DNA from: Caulobacter sp. NIBR2454
GTDB taxonomy: Bacteria; Pseudomonadota; Alphaproteobacteria; Caulobacterales; Caulobacteraceae
Direction of reading: 5' to 3'
Length of the DNA stretch: 64,000 nucleotides
NCBI RefSeq assembly: GCF_027474405.1
Contig: NZ_CP114871.1
Coordinates: forward strand, 1-64,000
The position numbers and the translations under genes are program-made. Of the stretch, positions 11,229 to 22,047 are shown one piece after another. The notes below the pieces were generated by a model. The model did no database searches. It saw only the letters and a program-made list of their open reading frames with translations, and had not been told where the DNA came from. Every line of letters begins with the position of its first letter. Position 1 is the first letter of the stretch.

Positions 11229-13009
11229 CCGCCGGTCAAGGGCCAGAAGAATGCGATCAGGGGCGTGCCGATCGCCACCACCAGAATGGAAAGCGGCGCG
11301 CCCAGCCGGGCGTAATCCCCGAACTTGTAGCCCCCCGGCCCCAGGATCAGGGTGTTGCACTGGTGGCCGATGGGGGTGAGGAAATCACAACCCGCCCCGA
11401 CCGCGACCGCCATCAAAAAAGGGTCGGGGCTGAGGCCCAGGCGCTGGGCCAGGCTCATGCCGATGGGCGCGGCGATCAGCACGGTGGCCGCATTGTTCAG
11501 GAACGGCGTGGCGGCCATGGCCACCATCATCATCGCCGCCAAGGCGACCATGGCCGGCATGTCCTGGAAGAAGGCCGACAGCCACCCTCCGATCAGATCA
11601 GCGCCGCCGGTCGCCTGGATGGAGTCGCTCACCGGGATCAGGGCGGCGATCAGGATCAGAACTGGGGCGTCCAGTGCGGCGTAGGCCTCGCGCATACGCA
11701 GCGAACCCATGGCGACAATCAGCACCGCCGCACCGAAGAACGCCATCGCCACCGGAACCACGCCAAAGGCCACCAGCACCATGGCGACCGCCAGAATGGC
11801 GGCCGGGGTGAAGACATGACGAATGCCGCCCAGCCGCACCTCCCGCTCGGCCAAGGGCAGGCAGCCCAGGGCCTGCAGAGCGGCGGGCAGGTTGCGCTCC
11901 GATCCCTGCAGCACCAGAACATCGCCCGACCGCAGGCGCACCGTCTCGAGCCGCTGGGTCGTCCGGTAGCCGCCCCGGCTGACGCCCAGAAGATTGACCC
12001 CAAACTCCTCGTGCAGCGCCAGGTTGCGCGCCGTAGAGGCGATCAGGGGACTGTCGGCGCCGATGATCGCCTCGACGACCCTCACCTCGTCGGTGGGTTC
12101 GCTCATGGCCACGGGGCGGTCCGAGCGGGTCAGGCGCAGCTTGGCCTTGACGATGACGTCATCGAGCGACTGCGGCTCGCCTTCCAGGAGAAGGATGTCG
12201 CCGGGCAGAATCTTGGTGTTGGGGTGCGGGTTAGCCTTTCGCTTTCCCTTTCGCATCAGCGCGACCAGGGTCACGTCCCCTTCGCCGATCGTATTGAGCG
12301 TGCTCACCCGCAGGCTGCCGAGAACCCAGTCCTCCGGCGCTTGCGCCTCGGTGACATAGGCGTTCGCGGCCAGGGCCGCGTCGAGACTGACCGTGCCCTG
12401 ACGGTCCTTGGGCAGGATGCGGTAGGCCAGGGTCAGATAGGTCAGCGCTAGCACCGCCAGGCACGCCCCAACCGGCGTGAAATCATACATGCCGAACGGC
12501 TCGCCGGTGGCCTCCTGACGCACGCCTGAGACGATGATGTTGGGCGAAGTGCCGACCAGGATGGCGAGCCCGCCGACCAGCGAACCGAAGGACATCGGCA
12601 TCAGCAACCGGGCCGGGGATGAGCCGGTGCGCTTGGCCGTGGCCAAGGCCGACGGCATCAGGATGGCCAGGGCGCCGACGTTCTTGGTCATCATCGACAG
12701 CAGCGTCGTCGCGCCGGCCAGAACCGGGACCTGAGTGCGCTCCGTCTTCAGGTGCGGCAGCAGGGGCCGCATGATCATCTCGATCAGGCCTGAGCGAGCG
12801 ATGGCCGCGCTGACCACCAGGGCGCTGCCGATGATGATGACGATGTCGTTGGAAAAGCCTTCAAAGGCCTTCTCGGCGGGCACCACTCCGATGGCCACGC
12901 CAGCCGCAAGGGCGCCCAGCGCCACCAGGTCATAGCGCCAGCGACCCCAGATGAAGGCCAGAATGGTCACCCCGACCAGGGAGAAGGCGAGGATTTGCGG
13001 TAAGGTCAT
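11225..13009 (-). CDS. SLC13/DASS-family permease with two RCK_C domains
   Basis: This is a 594-residue inner-membrane transporter of the divalent anion:Na+ symporter superfamily. It has two hydrophobic halves (about 1-190 and 400-594). Each carries a substrate-loop signature, GTSPNIIVSG in the first half and TPIGHQCNTL in the second. Between them lie two soluble TrkA-C/RCK_C-like segments with the characteristic ILPGDILLLEG and RLRSGDVLVLQG repeats. Such proteins are often annotated as citrate, sulfate or dicarboxylate carriers; the substrate here cannot be read from sequence. It is a single gene between glnD and murJ on the opposite strand. Confidence 0.88.
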   Translation of the reverse strand: MTLPQILAFSLVGVTILAFIWGRWRYDLVALGALAAGVAIGVVPAEKAFEGFSNDIVIIIGSALVVSAAIARSGLIEMIMRPLLPHLKTERTQVPVLAGATTLLSMMTKNVGALAILMPSALATAKRTGSSPARLLMPMSFGSLVGGLAILVGTSPNIIVSGVRQEATGEPFGMYDFTPVGACLAVLALTYLTLAYRILPKDRQGTVSLDAALAANAYVTEAQAPEDWVLGSLRVSTLNTIGEGDVTLVALMRKGKRKANPHPNTKILPGDILLLEGEPQSLDDVIVKAKLRLTRSDRPVAMSEPTDEVRVVEAIIGADSPLIASTARNLALHEEFGVNLLGVSRGGYRTTQRLETVRLRSGDVLVLQGSERNLPAALQALGCLPLAEREVRLGGIRHVFTPAAILAVAMVLVAFGVVPVAMAFFGAAVLIVAMGSLRMREAYAALDAPVLILIAALIPVSDSIQATGGADLIGGWLSAFFQDMPAMVALAAMMMVAMAATPFLNNAATVLIAAPIGMSLAQRLGLSPDPFLMAVAVGAGCDFLTPIGHQCNTLILGPGGYKFGDYARLGAPLSILVVAIGTPLIAFFWPLTGG

Positions 13010-13111
13010 GGTCCGTCGGACGCCCCGGCCGCGAACATGCGGTCAAGCTGAACGCGAGCCGGCGCTAAAGGCTCCCTTGACCGCTTTCGAGGTCGGGCGC
13101 AGAAGCCGAAT

Positions 13112-14728
13112 GTGACCGAGCCCGCCCCGACCGACGCGCCCACTCCGCCCGCCAAGCGTCGCGGCGGCGGCATGATCCGCTCCTCTATGATCTATTCGGG
13201 CCTGACTCTGGTCAGCCGGTTCATGGGGCTGGCCCGCGATCTGGTGATCACCGCCCGCCTGGGCGCCAGCGCGACGCCGGCGGCCGACGTCTACAACACC
13301 ATGCTGTCGTTCCCGAACCTGTTCCGGCGCATCTTCGCCGAGGGCGCGTTCGCGGCGGCCTTCGTGCCCGCCTACGCCAGGACCCTGAAGGGACAGGGCG
13401 AGGCTGAGGCCGACCGCATCGCGTCGGACGCCCTGGCTTCGCTCGCGGCGGCGACTATCCTGCTGACCCTGGCGGCTCAGCTGGCCATGCCCTGGCTGAT
13501 GTACGCCATCAATCCCGGCTATGCCGACGATCCTGTGAAGTTCAAGCTGGCGGTCACCCTCACCCAGATCAGCATGCCCTACCTGCCCTGCATGGCCATC
13601 GGGGCCTTGCTCTCGGGGGTTCTGAACGCCCGAGGGCGGTTCATCGTCTCCGGCGCCTTTCCGATCCTGCTCAACATCGTGATGCTGGCCGCCGTCTGGC
13701 CGCAGACCAACCCGATCGCCGGCGCTTGGGCCTCGGCTTGGGCGGTGCTGGCGGCCGGTGTTCTGCAGGCCGGGGTCCTGTGGTGGGGTGCGCGCAAGGC
13801 CGGGGCGGACATCCGGCTGCGCTGGCCGCGCTTGACGCCGGAGGTCAAGACCCTGGTGGCCCTGGCCATCCCGGGCGCCATCGCCGCCAGCGCCACCCAG
13901 ATCAACATCTTCATCTCCAGCATCATGGCCAGCTTCGTGCCCGGCGGCCGCTCCTGGCTGGCCGTGGCCGACCGCCTCTATCAGCTGCCGCTCGGCCTGG
14001 TGGGCGTGGCCGTGGGCGTGGCCCTGCTGCCGCGCCTTTCCCAGGCGGTGCAGGCCGGCGACGCGGAGGAGGCTCAGACGGCCACCGACCAGGCCATCGT
14101 CTTCTCCCTGGCCCTGACCCTCCCGGCCGCGGCGGCGCTTTCGGCCATGCCATTCTTCCTGATCGACGCTCTTTTCACCCGGGGCGAATTCACGCTTGTG
14201 GACGCCCGCGCCACGGCGGCGGCCTTGCTGCACTACGGCTGGGGCGTGCCGGCCTTCGTTCTGGCCCGCGTGCTGTCGCCGGTGTTCTTCGCGCGCCAGG
14301 ACACCAAGGCGCCCATGCGGTTCGCCTTGATCTCGGTGGCGGTGAATATCGTCCTGGGGCTGGTCCTCTTTCAGATCATCGGCATCCCAGGCATCGCCGC
14401 CGCGACCAGCTTCGCCGCCTGGCTGACGGTGGTGCAGATGATCGCCACCCTGGCCCGGCGCGGCGACTATCGGCCGAGCAAGCGGGCGGTGAGCAAGGTC
14501 ATCCGCGTGGCGCTCGCTAGCCTGCTGCTCGGCGCGCTGCTTGGCCTGGCGTCGCATTTTAGACCGCTGATCGAGGACCCCCTCTCGATCCTGCCGTTCG
14601 GGAGCAAGGAGATCGCCATCCTGGCCGTCTGCATGGTCGGCGGGGCGCTTTATCCGGTGCTGCTGTTCGCCTTTGGCGGCGTCACACCCGCCGAGGCCAA
14701 GGCCGTCCTTAGGCGTCGCAAGACCTGA
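13112..14728 (+). CDS. murJ: Lipid II flippase MurJ (MviN)
   Basis: MurJ flips lipid II across the inner membrane for peptidoglycan synthesis. The 538-residue MATE-fold protein has many hydrophobic segments and begins its membrane part with SGLTLVSRFMGLARDL, typical of MurJ. The GTG start is chosen because the ATG two bases earlier runs straight into a stop. An internal ATG at MIRSSM (about residue 21) is the alternative. It is divergent from the SLC13 gene. Confidence 0.95.
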   Translation: MTEPAPTDAPTPPAKRRGGGMIRSSMIYSGLTLVSRFMGLARDLVITARLGASATPAADVYNTMLSFPNLFRRIFAEGAFAAAFVPAYARTLKGQGEAEADRIASDALASLAAATILLTLAAQLAMPWLMYAINPGYADDPVKFKLAVTLTQISMPYLPCMAIGALLSGVLNARGRFIVSGAFPILLNIVMLAAVWPQTNPIAGAWASAWAVLAAGVLQAGVLWWGARKAGADIRLRWPRLTPEVKTLVALAIPGAIAASATQINIFISSIMASFVPGGRSWLAVADRLYQLPLGLVGVAVGVALLPRLSQAVQAGDAEEAQTATDQAIVFSLALTLPAAAALSAMPFFLIDALFTRGEFTLVDARATAAALLHYGWGVPAFVLARVLSPVFFARQDTKAPMRFALISVAVNIVLGLVLFQIIGIPGIAAATSFAAWLTVVQMIATLARRGDYRPSKRAVSKVIRVALASLLLGALLGLASHFRPLIEDPLSILPFGSKEIAILAVCMVGGALYPVLLFAFGGVTPAEAKAVLRRRKT

Positions 14729-14872
14729 CGGCGCTTGCCGCGGCGCCTCCCGTCTTCTATCCAGCGGGCCATGGTTCTGACCGGACGCGACACGTGGCGA
14801 TGGCGCTGCTCCTGAGAGCCCGCTCGCGGGCCCGACGCCGCACGTTCCGATCTTTCAAAGAAGCGCACTCCC

Positions 14873-15904
14873 ATGACCGACCAAGCTCCGGCCCCTTACA
14901 CCGGCCCAAAACGCATCCTGTCCGGCATCCAGGCCTCGGGCGCCCTGCACCTGGGCAACTATCTCGGCGCCCTGAAGCGTTTCGTCGACATCCAGGACGA
15001 AAAGCCGTTCATCTTCGTGGCCGACATGCACGCCATCACCGTGTGGCAGGATCCGGCCGTACTAGCCGCCCAGACCCGCGAGATCGCCGCCGCCTATATC
15101 GCCGCGGGGCTTGATCCGAAGAAGGCCACCATCTTCCCGCAATCGGCCGTGCCCGCACACGCCGAGCTGGCCTGGATCTTCAACTGCGTCGCCCGCCTCG
15201 GCTGGCTCGATCGCATGACCCAGTTCAAGGAAAAGAGCGGCAAGCACAAGGAACGCTCCAGCGTCGGCCTCTACACCTATCCGGTGCTCCAAGCCGCCGA
15301 CATCCTGCTCTACAAGGCCACCCACGTGCCGGTGGGCGAGGACCAGAAGCAGCATCTGGAGCTGACCCGCGACATCGCCCAGAAGTTCAACAACGACTTC
15401 AACGCGCCGGGCTTCTTCCCCGTCACCGAGCCCGTCATCGAGGGGCCGGCGACCCGGGTCATGTCGCTGCGCGACGGCGCGGCCAAGATGAGCAAGTCCG
15501 ATCCGTCGGACGCTTCACGCATCAACCTGATGGATGACGCAGACGCCATCGCCAATAAGATCCGCCGCGCCAAGACCGATCCCGAGCCTCTGCCCGAGAC
15601 GCTCGAAGGTCTGGCTGGCCGACCCGAGGCCAAGAACCTGGTCGATATTTATGCGGCCTTGTCCGGCCAGACCAAGGATCAGGTGATCGCGGAATTCGGT
15701 GGCAAGGGTTTCGGCACATTCAAGCCGGCCCTGGCCGAGCTGGCGGTCGAGAAGATGAGCCCCATCGGCGCGCGCATGCGTGAACTGATGGCCGATCCGG
15801 CCCAGATCGACGCGGTCCTCAAGGACGGCGCCGAGCGCGCCCGCGCCATCGCCGATCCGGTGGTGGCCGAAACCAAGAAGCTGGTCGGCTTCCTCAAGCT
15901 TTGA
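14873..15904 (+). CDS. trpS: Tryptophan--tRNA ligase
   Basis: TrpS charges tRNA-Trp. The 343-residue class I synthetase has the HIGH-type motif HLGN at 26-29 and KMSKS at 205-209. The sequence [16 protein letters not shown] is typical of bacterial TrpRS. The 144-bp upstream region contains a GC-rich hairpin at 14818-14831 but no Trp-rich leader peptide that I can see. A UspA-type gene follows after 55 bp. Confidence 0.97.
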   Translation: MTDQAPAPYTGPKRILSGIQASGALHLGNYLGALKRFVDIQDEKPFIFVADMHAITVWQDPAVLAAQTREIAAAYIAAGLDPKKATIFPQSAVPAHAELAWIFNCVARLGWLDRMTQFKEKSGKHKERSSVGLYTYPVLQAADILLYKATHVPVGEDQKQHLELTRDIAQKFNNDFNAPGFFPVTEPVIEGPATRVMSLRDGAAKMSKSDPSDASRINLMDDADAIANKIRRAKTDPEPLPETLEGLAGRPEAKNLVDIYAALSGQTKDQVIAEFGGKGFGTFKPALAELAVEKMSPIGARMRELMADPAQIDAVLKDGAERARAIADPVVAETKKLVGFLKL

Positions 15905-15959
15905 GGGGCTGAAATCGGGGCCGCTTGCGCGTTGCGGCGGCCTCGGTCACCTTCGGCCC

Positions 15960-16433
15960 ATGAGCCGACGCAAATTCCTGGTCATCGCCGACGACAGCGA
16001 AGAGTTCGCCGCGGCCCTGCGCTACGCCTGTCGCCGCGCCCGCTCCACGGGCGGCCATGTGGCCCTGCTGCGCGTGATCGAGCCGGCGGTGTTCGAGCAC
16101 TGGTCCGGCGTGCGCGAGGAGATCGAACGCCAGGAGCGGGTCGAGGCCGAGGCCGTGCTGCAAAAGCTGGCCGAACAGGTAGTCGCCGAAACCGGCGAGG
16201 CGCCCGAATTCCTGATCAAGCATGCCGAGAACACCAAGGCGGCTATTCGCGCGGTGATCGCCGCCGATCCGGAGATCAAGGTCCTAGTCCTGGCCGCGGC
16301 GGCCGGCGGACGGGGGCCCGGCGCCCTGGTCGCCTCCATCGCCAAGGACGGGGTGGGCTTTGGCTCGCGCAAGATCCCGGTCACGGTGGTGCCCGGCGAC
16401 CTGACCGACGACGAAATCGTCGATCTAGCTTAG
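15960..16433 (+). CDS. Universal stress protein (UspA family)
   Basis: This 157-residue cytoplasmic protein has the Usp Rossmann-like fold, opening with RKFLVIADDSEEF. The late glycine-rich segment GGRGPGALVASIAKD resembles the ATP-binding loop of ATP-type Usp proteins. Its stress or energy role is unproven. It stands between trpS and a PEBP gene on the same strand. Confidence 0.8.
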   Translation: MSRRKFLVIADDSEEFAAALRYACRRARSTGGHVALLRVIEPAVFEHWSGVREEIERQERVEAEAVLQKLAEQVVAETGEAPEFLIKHAENTKAAIRAVIAADPEIKVLVLAAAAGGRGPGALVASIAKDGVGFGSRKIPVTVVPGDLTDDEIVDLA

Positions 16434-16480
16434 CAACGGCCGACCCTGCGGCGCGTTGATCGCGCGCAAGGAGACCCGCC

Positions 16481-17038
16481 ATGCTCGAGAAGATTCCCCG
16501 CTTCATCGGCGACCTGCTGCGCTATGCCCGCGCCGGCGAGATGAAGATCGCCTACTTCCTCGACCCTTTCGATGGCGCGCCGGAGACGCTGAAGGTCTCC
16601 AGCGGTGATTTTCAAGACGGCGCGCGGCTGCTGGCGCCGTTCACGGCCGACGGCGAGGGCAAGTCTCCCTCCTTGACGTGGTCTGGCGCGCCGGACGGCA
16701 CGGCCGACGTGGTGCTGATGGTCGAGGATCCTGACGCGCCGACGCCCGACCCGCTGGTCCACGCCATCGCCTGGAACCTGCCGGCCAACGGTCATCTGGC
16801 CGCCGACGCCATCTCCACCGACGACGTCCAGACCGGCAAGAACGCCTATATGCGGTCCGACTACCTGCCGCCGGACCCACCCACCGGCCACGGGCCTCAT
16901 CGCTATGTCTTCCAGTTCTTCGCCCTGTCCGAGCCCCTGGCTCTGACCGGAACCCCCGGCCGCAAGGCGGTTCTGAAGGCGATGGAAGGCAAGGTATTGG
17001 CCAAGGGGCGGCTGACCGGAATCTACGAGCGCGCCTGA
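16481..17038 (+). CDS. YbhB/YbcL family Raf kinase inhibitor-like (PEBP) protein
   Basis: The 185-residue protein has the phosphatidylethanolamine-binding protein fold. It shows the signatures MVEDPDAPTPDPLVHAIAWN (around residue 80) and GPHRYVFQFFAL (around 140), which form the small anion pocket. Unlike many family members it has no export signal. Function in bacteria is largely unknown. It is preceded by a ribosome binding site AAGGAG at 16469-16474. Confidence 0.85.
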   Translation: MLEKIPRFIGDLLRYARAGEMKIAYFLDPFDGAPETLKVSSGDFQDGARLLAPFTADGEGKSPSLTWSGAPDGTADVVLMVEDPDAPTPDPLVHAIAWNLPANGHLAADAISTDDVQTGKNAYMRSDYLPPDPPTGHGPHRYVFQFFALSEPLALTGTPGRKAVLKAMEGKVLAKGRLTGIYERA

Positions 17039-17061
17039 TCCCTTGCCTTTGGGCCGATGCA

Positions 17062-17077
17062 GCGCCATCTGTGGCGC
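17062..17077 (+). promoter_or_regulatory. Hairpin abutting the Nfu start codon
   Basis: GCGCCA (17062-17067) and TGGCGC (17072-17077) form a perfect 6-bp stem with a TCTG loop. It ends on the base before the ATG of the Nfu-type gene, where a ribosome binding site would be expected. It may restrict ribosome access or act as an operator (inference). Confidence 0.4.
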
Positions 17078-17644
17078 ATGTTCATTCAGACCGAAGCCAC
17101 GCCCAACCCGGACGTCCTGAAGTTCCTCCCCGGCCGTGAAGTGCTCGGCGAAGGCACGCGCGAATTCCGCACGCCGGAAGAAGCGCAGGTCTCGCCCCTG
17201 GCGACCGCCCTGTTCGACCTGGGCGATGTGGTCCGCGTGTTCTTCGGTCCCGACTTCCTGACCGTGACCAAGGCGGCGGAATCCGAATGGCCTCACCTGA
17301 AGGCCCCGATCCTGGCGTCGGTGATGGATCACTTCACCTCCAGCCGCCCGCTGCTGACGGACGCCGAAGCCGTCGGTCATGACGAAGGCGTATATGAGGG
17401 CGAAACCGCCCAGATCGTCGCCGAGATCAAGGATTTGCTCGACACCCGCATCCGCCCGGCCGTCGCCCAGGATGGCGGCGACATCGTCTTTTCCCGGTTC
17501 GAGCCCGATACCGGCGCTGTGTACCTGCACATGCGCGGCGCGTGCTCGGGCTGCCCCTCGTCATCGGCCACGCTGAAGTCCGGCGTCGAAAACATGCTCA
17601 AGCACTACGTCCCCGAAGTGACCCGCGTCGAACAGGTCCTCTGA
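17078..17644 (+). CDS. NifU-family (Nfu) iron-sulfur cluster scaffold/carrier
   Basis: This protein carries Fe-S clusters to target enzymes. The 188 residues consist of the N-terminal Nfu_N domain, opening MFIQTEATPNPDVLKFLPG, and a C-terminal NifU domain with the cluster-binding C156-SG-C159 in ACSGCPSSS. The start is set at the ATG where family members begin; an ATG 21 bases upstream would add a poorly conserved MQRHLWR. No Shine-Dalgarno is visible and a hairpin abuts the start. MiaB, which needs Fe-S clusters, is encoded 1.6 kb downstream. Confidence 0.92.
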   Translation: MFIQTEATPNPDVLKFLPGREVLGEGTREFRTPEEAQVSPLATALFDLGDVVRVFFGPDFLTVTKAAESEWPHLKAPILASVMDHFTSSRPLLTDAEAVGHDEGVYEGETAQIVAEIKDLLDTRIRPAVAQDGGDIVFSRFEPDTGAVYLHMRGACSGCPSSSATLKSGVENMLKHYVPEVTRVEQVL

Positions 17645-17679
17645 CGTTCCGGTTTGAGCCGACGGCTCATATCGTCTAG

Positions 17680-18327
17680 GTGCGGGACGTGATCGTCCTG
17701 TCCATCGACACCTGCCTGGCAGCCTGCGCCGCCGCCGTCATCGACGACGGCCAAATCCTGGCGAGCCGCACCGAACCCATGACCCGCGGGCACCAGGAGG
17801 TCCTGGGCGGCATGGTGCGCGAGGTGATGGCCCAGACGGACCTTCCCTTCGCACGCTTGGACCGCATCGCCGTCACGGTCGGCCCCGGCTCATTCACCGG
17901 CCTGCGCGTCGGCCTGGCCTTCGCCAAGGGCCTCGCGACGGCGCTCGACATCCCCTGCATCGGCGTCGGAACTCTCGACGCCCTGGCCGAGGGACAGGAA
18001 GGGCCGCGGATCGCCGTGATCGACGCTCGCAAGGGTCAGGTCTACTGGCGCGCCTTCGATGGCGGTCAAGCCCTGACTGACCCCACCGCCGAGACAGCTG
18101 AAGAAGCGCTGACGGCGGCGCATCGTGTGTTTGGGGAGCGGCCTGTCACCCTGATTGGTTCAGGCGCGGCTCTGCTGGCCGATCGTCTGGCCATTTCGCG
18201 CGCCGAGCCCCTGCCCGCGCCCGATCCCGCCTCGGTCGCGCGGCTCGGGGCTCTGGCCGACCCCGCCGCCGCGCCGCCCAAGCCACTATACCTGCGCCCA
18301 CCCTACGCCACCCTGCCCGACGCATGA
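17680..18327 (+). CDS. tsaB: tRNA threonylcarbamoyladenosine biosynthesis protein TsaB
   Basis: TsaB is the non-catalytic partner of TsaD in t6A37 tRNA modification. The 215 residues have the ASKHA ATPase-like fold with VIVLSIDTCLAACAAAV at the start and the family signature TVGPGSFTGLRVGLAF around residue 66. A GTG start is used. It overlaps rimI by 4 bp (ATGA), the usual tsaB-rimI arrangement. Confidence 0.94.
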   Translation: MRDVIVLSIDTCLAACAAAVIDDGQILASRTEPMTRGHQEVLGGMVREVMAQTDLPFARLDRIAVTVGPGSFTGLRVGLAFAKGLATALDIPCIGVGTLDALAEGQEGPRIAVIDARKGQVYWRAFDGGQALTDPTAETAEEALTAAHRVFGERPVTLIGSGAALLADRLAISRAEPLPAPDPASVARLGALADPAAAPPKPLYLRPPYATLPDA

Positions 18328-18749
18328 GGGCCGCCCTCGCCTCCGACAGCGCTGAACTGGCCGCCTTGCACCGGGCGGCCTTCGAGGCGCCCTGGCCGCA
18401 GGCGGAGCTGGCCGACCTACTTGCCAGCGGCAGCGACGGACTGATCGAGGAGGGCCAGGGCTTCATCCTCTGGCGCACCGCGGCCGACGAGGCCGAAATC
18501 CTGACCATCGCCGTCGATCCGGCCGCGCGGCGCGCCGGACTGGGCCGCCGGCTCGTACAGGCGGCGGCGTCAGCAGCCCAGGGCCAGGGCGCGGCGAGCC
18601 TTTTTCTGGAAGTCGCCATCGACAATCTTGCCGCGCTCGGCCTTTACGAAACGGCCGGTTTCGAGCAAGTCGGACGTCGGCGCGGCTATTATCACCGACC
18701 CGACGGCGAAGTGGACGCCCTCGTCATGCGTCGCGCGCTTAACACCTGA
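18324..18749 (+). CDS. rimI: Ribosomal-protein-alanine N-acetyltransferase RimI (GNAT)
   Basis: RimI acetylates the N-terminus of ribosomal protein S18 and related targets. The 141-residue GNAT domain shows the acetyl-CoA motif A ILTIAVDPAARRAGLGRRLV and the motif B segment LFLEVAIDNLAALGLYETAGF. It is translationally coupled to tsaB. Assignment to RimI rather than another GNAT rests on length and on the tsaB neighbour. Confidence 0.88.
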   Translation: MRAALASDSAELAALHRAAFEAPWPQAELADLLASGSDGLIEEGQGFILWRTAADEAEILTIAVDPAARRAGLGRRLVQAAASAAQGQGAASLFLEVAIDNLAALGLYETAGFEQVGRRRGYYHRPDGEVDALVMRRALNT

Positions 18750-18799
18750 TCGTCCTCCGCCTATGTTGGCGGCGACGCACAAGACCTGGAGACAGCCCC

Positions 18800-19207
18800 T
18801 TGGACCGCCTCGAAAAGCTTTGCGCCGAAAAAGGCATGCGGATGACCGACCAGCGGCGCGTCATCGCGCGGGTGCTGTCGTCGGCCGAAGACCATCCCGA
18901 TGTCGAGGAGCTGCACCGCCGCGCCCACGCCATCGATCCGCACATCTCGATCGCCACGGTCTACCGCACCGTCCGCCTGTTCGAAGAAAGCGGCATCATC
19001 GAGCGCCACGACTTCCGTGACGGTCGCTCGCGCTATGAAGAGCGCCCCGATCACCACCACGACCACCTGATCGACATGAAGACCGGCAAGGTCGTCGAGT
19101 TCGTGGACGAGGAGATCGAAGCCCTGCAGCAGGCGATCGCCCGCAAGCTTGGCTACAAGCTGATCGACCACCGGCTCGAACTCTACGGCATGCCGCTGGA
19201 CGAATGA
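18800..19207 (+). CDS. fur: Ferric uptake regulator Fur
   Basis: Fur represses iron-acquisition genes with Fe(II) and, in Caulobacter, activates some iron-using genes. The 135-residue protein has the winged-helix N-terminus ([13 protein letters not shown]; recognition region [17 protein letters not shown]) and the metal-binding block [19 protein letters not shown]. It lacks the C-terminal CxxC pairs of zinc-binding Fur proteins and ends [12 protein letters not shown]. Caulobacter orthologues begin MDRLEKLC, so the TTG start is accepted. It precedes miaB. Confidence 0.94.
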   Translation: MDRLEKLCAEKGMRMTDQRRVIARVLSSAEDHPDVEELHRRAHAIDPHISIATVYRTVRLFEESGIIERHDFRDGRSRYEERPDHHHDHLIDMKTGKVVEFVDEEIEALQQAIARKLGYKLIDHRLELYGMPLDE

Positions 19208-19241
19208 TCGCGCCGGGTGTGGCCGCCACGACCTTGCATCA

Positions 19242-19255
19242 GGTTGTCCACAACC
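19242..19255. promoter_or_regulatory. DnaA-box-like palindrome upstream of miaB
   Basis: GGTTGTCCACAACC is a 14-bp palindrome (GGTTGT-CC-ACAACC) ending 13 bp before the miaB ATG. It contains TTGTCCACA (19244-19252), one base from the DnaA-box consensus TTATCCACA. It could bind DnaA or another dimeric regulator. Confidence 0.4.
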
Positions 19256-19268
19256 CCATAACGCCGCG

Positions 19269-20632
<1,364 letters not shown>

Positions 20633-20636
<4 letters not shown>

Positions 20637-21574
20637 GCAAGACGCCTGAATTCACCGCCCTTTCCGACGTCGCCCAGCGCGCCGTCTCCGGCCCGTCGAG
20701 CCGTCACGCCGCCCTCATCGAAGATGCCTTCCGGGTCCTGATCGAAACCCCCGGCGGCGGCGTGTCGATCAACGGCGACGCCAAGTCCCGCCGCCAGGCC
20801 CAGGCCGCCATCGGCCTGATCGCCGCCCGGGCCGAGAGCGGCGTGGAGGTTGGGGAGGCTGATGTGCGCGCCGCCATCGGTCAGGTCCGCGCCGGCGGCG
20901 ACGCGCGTTCTCCATCCGGGTCTCGACGCGGCATGGTGGCGGCCAAGACCGCCGCCCAGGCCAACTATCTAGACGCCCTGGGTCGCTTCGACCTGGTGTT
21001 CGGGCTGGGCCCAGCCGGCACGGGCAAGACCTTCCTGGCTGTCGCCCATGGCGCCGGCCTGCTGATGCGCGGCGAGGTGGATCGCCTCATCGTCACCCGC
21101 CCGGCCGTGGAGGCTGGCGAGCGCCTTGGCTTCCTGCCCGGCGACCTGAACGAAAAGGTCGATCCCTACATGGCCCCTGTCTGGGAGGCCCTGAACGACA
21201 TCATGGGCGCCGACCAGCTGCGGCGGCGTCGCGAGAAGGGCGAGATCGAGGTCGCGCCCATCGCCTTCATGCGCGGCCGAACCCTGAGCCACGCCTTCGT
21301 CATCGTGGATGAGGCGCAGAACGCGTCACGTCTCCAGATGAAGATGGTCCTGACCCGCCTGGGCGAGGGGGCCAAGATGGCGGTTACCGGCGACCCCAGC
21401 CAGATCGACCTGCTCAACGCGGGCGACTCCGGCCTGGCGCATGCCGTGGCGATCCTGGAAGGGGTCAAGGGCGTGGCCGTGTCGCGCTTCAGCGCCTCGG
21501 ACGTGGTCCGCCACCCGCTGGTGGAGCGTATCGTCAAGGCCTACGACGCCGACGCCGAAAAGCGCGGTCGATGA
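20633..21574 (+). CDS. PhoH-like ATPase (YbeZ)
   Basis: The 313-residue P-loop protein has Walker A GPAGTGKT at 126-133 and Walker [11 protein letters not shown]. It belongs to the YbeZ branch of the PhoH family, which partners with the RNase YbeY in RNA metabolism. A GTG start overlaps the miaB stop by 4 bp, and its own stop overlaps the ybeY start by 4 bp. The order phoH-ybeY-corC-lnt matches the E. coli ybeZYX-lnt cluster. Confidence 0.94.
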
Positions 21575-22047
21575 GCGACATCGACGTCGAAATCGAGGAC
21601 GACGCCTGGACGGCGGCCCTGCCGCAAGTCGAAGCTCTGGTTCTCGAAGCCGCCCTCGCCGCCCTGGCCAAGGCCGGCCACACCGGCGGCTGCGTGGTGC
21701 TTCTGACAAACGACGACGCTGTTCATGAGCTCAATGCGCGCTTTCGCGAGCGCGACCAGCCGACCAACGTCCTGTCCTTCCCCGCGCCCGAGAACCCCGA
21801 AAACAGCCTGGGCGACATTTGCCTGGCCTTCGGGGTCTGCGAACGCGAAGCGATCGAGCAGGGCAAGCCGCTGGCGCACCACCTGCAACACCTTGTGGCG
21901 CATGGGGTGCTTCATCTTGTAGGCTACGATCATCTATCCGACGCCGAAGCGGAGGAGATGGAGGCCCTGGAGCGCGAAGTTCTCGCCGGCCTGGGCGTTC
22001 CTGACCCCTATGCCGAGCGCGGCGACCCCCAAGGGACCCATGCCTAG
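21571..22047 (+). CDS. ybeY: Endoribonuclease YbeY (rRNA maturation factor)
   Basis: YbeY is a zinc-dependent RNase acting in 16S rRNA 3' end maturation and ribosome quality control. The 158-residue protein has the metal site H111-GVL-H115-LVGYD-H121 and the upstream conserved TNVLSFP. It is translationally coupled to phoH, and its end overlaps the corC start by 8 bp. Confidence 0.96.
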   Translation: MSDIDVEIEDDAWTAALPQVEALVLEAALAALAKAGHTGGCVVLLTNDDAVHELNARFRERDQPTNVLSFPAPENPENSLGDICLAFGVCEREAIEQGKPLAHHLQHLVAHGVLHLVGYDHLSDAEAEEMEALEREVLAGLGVPDPYAERGDPQGTHA

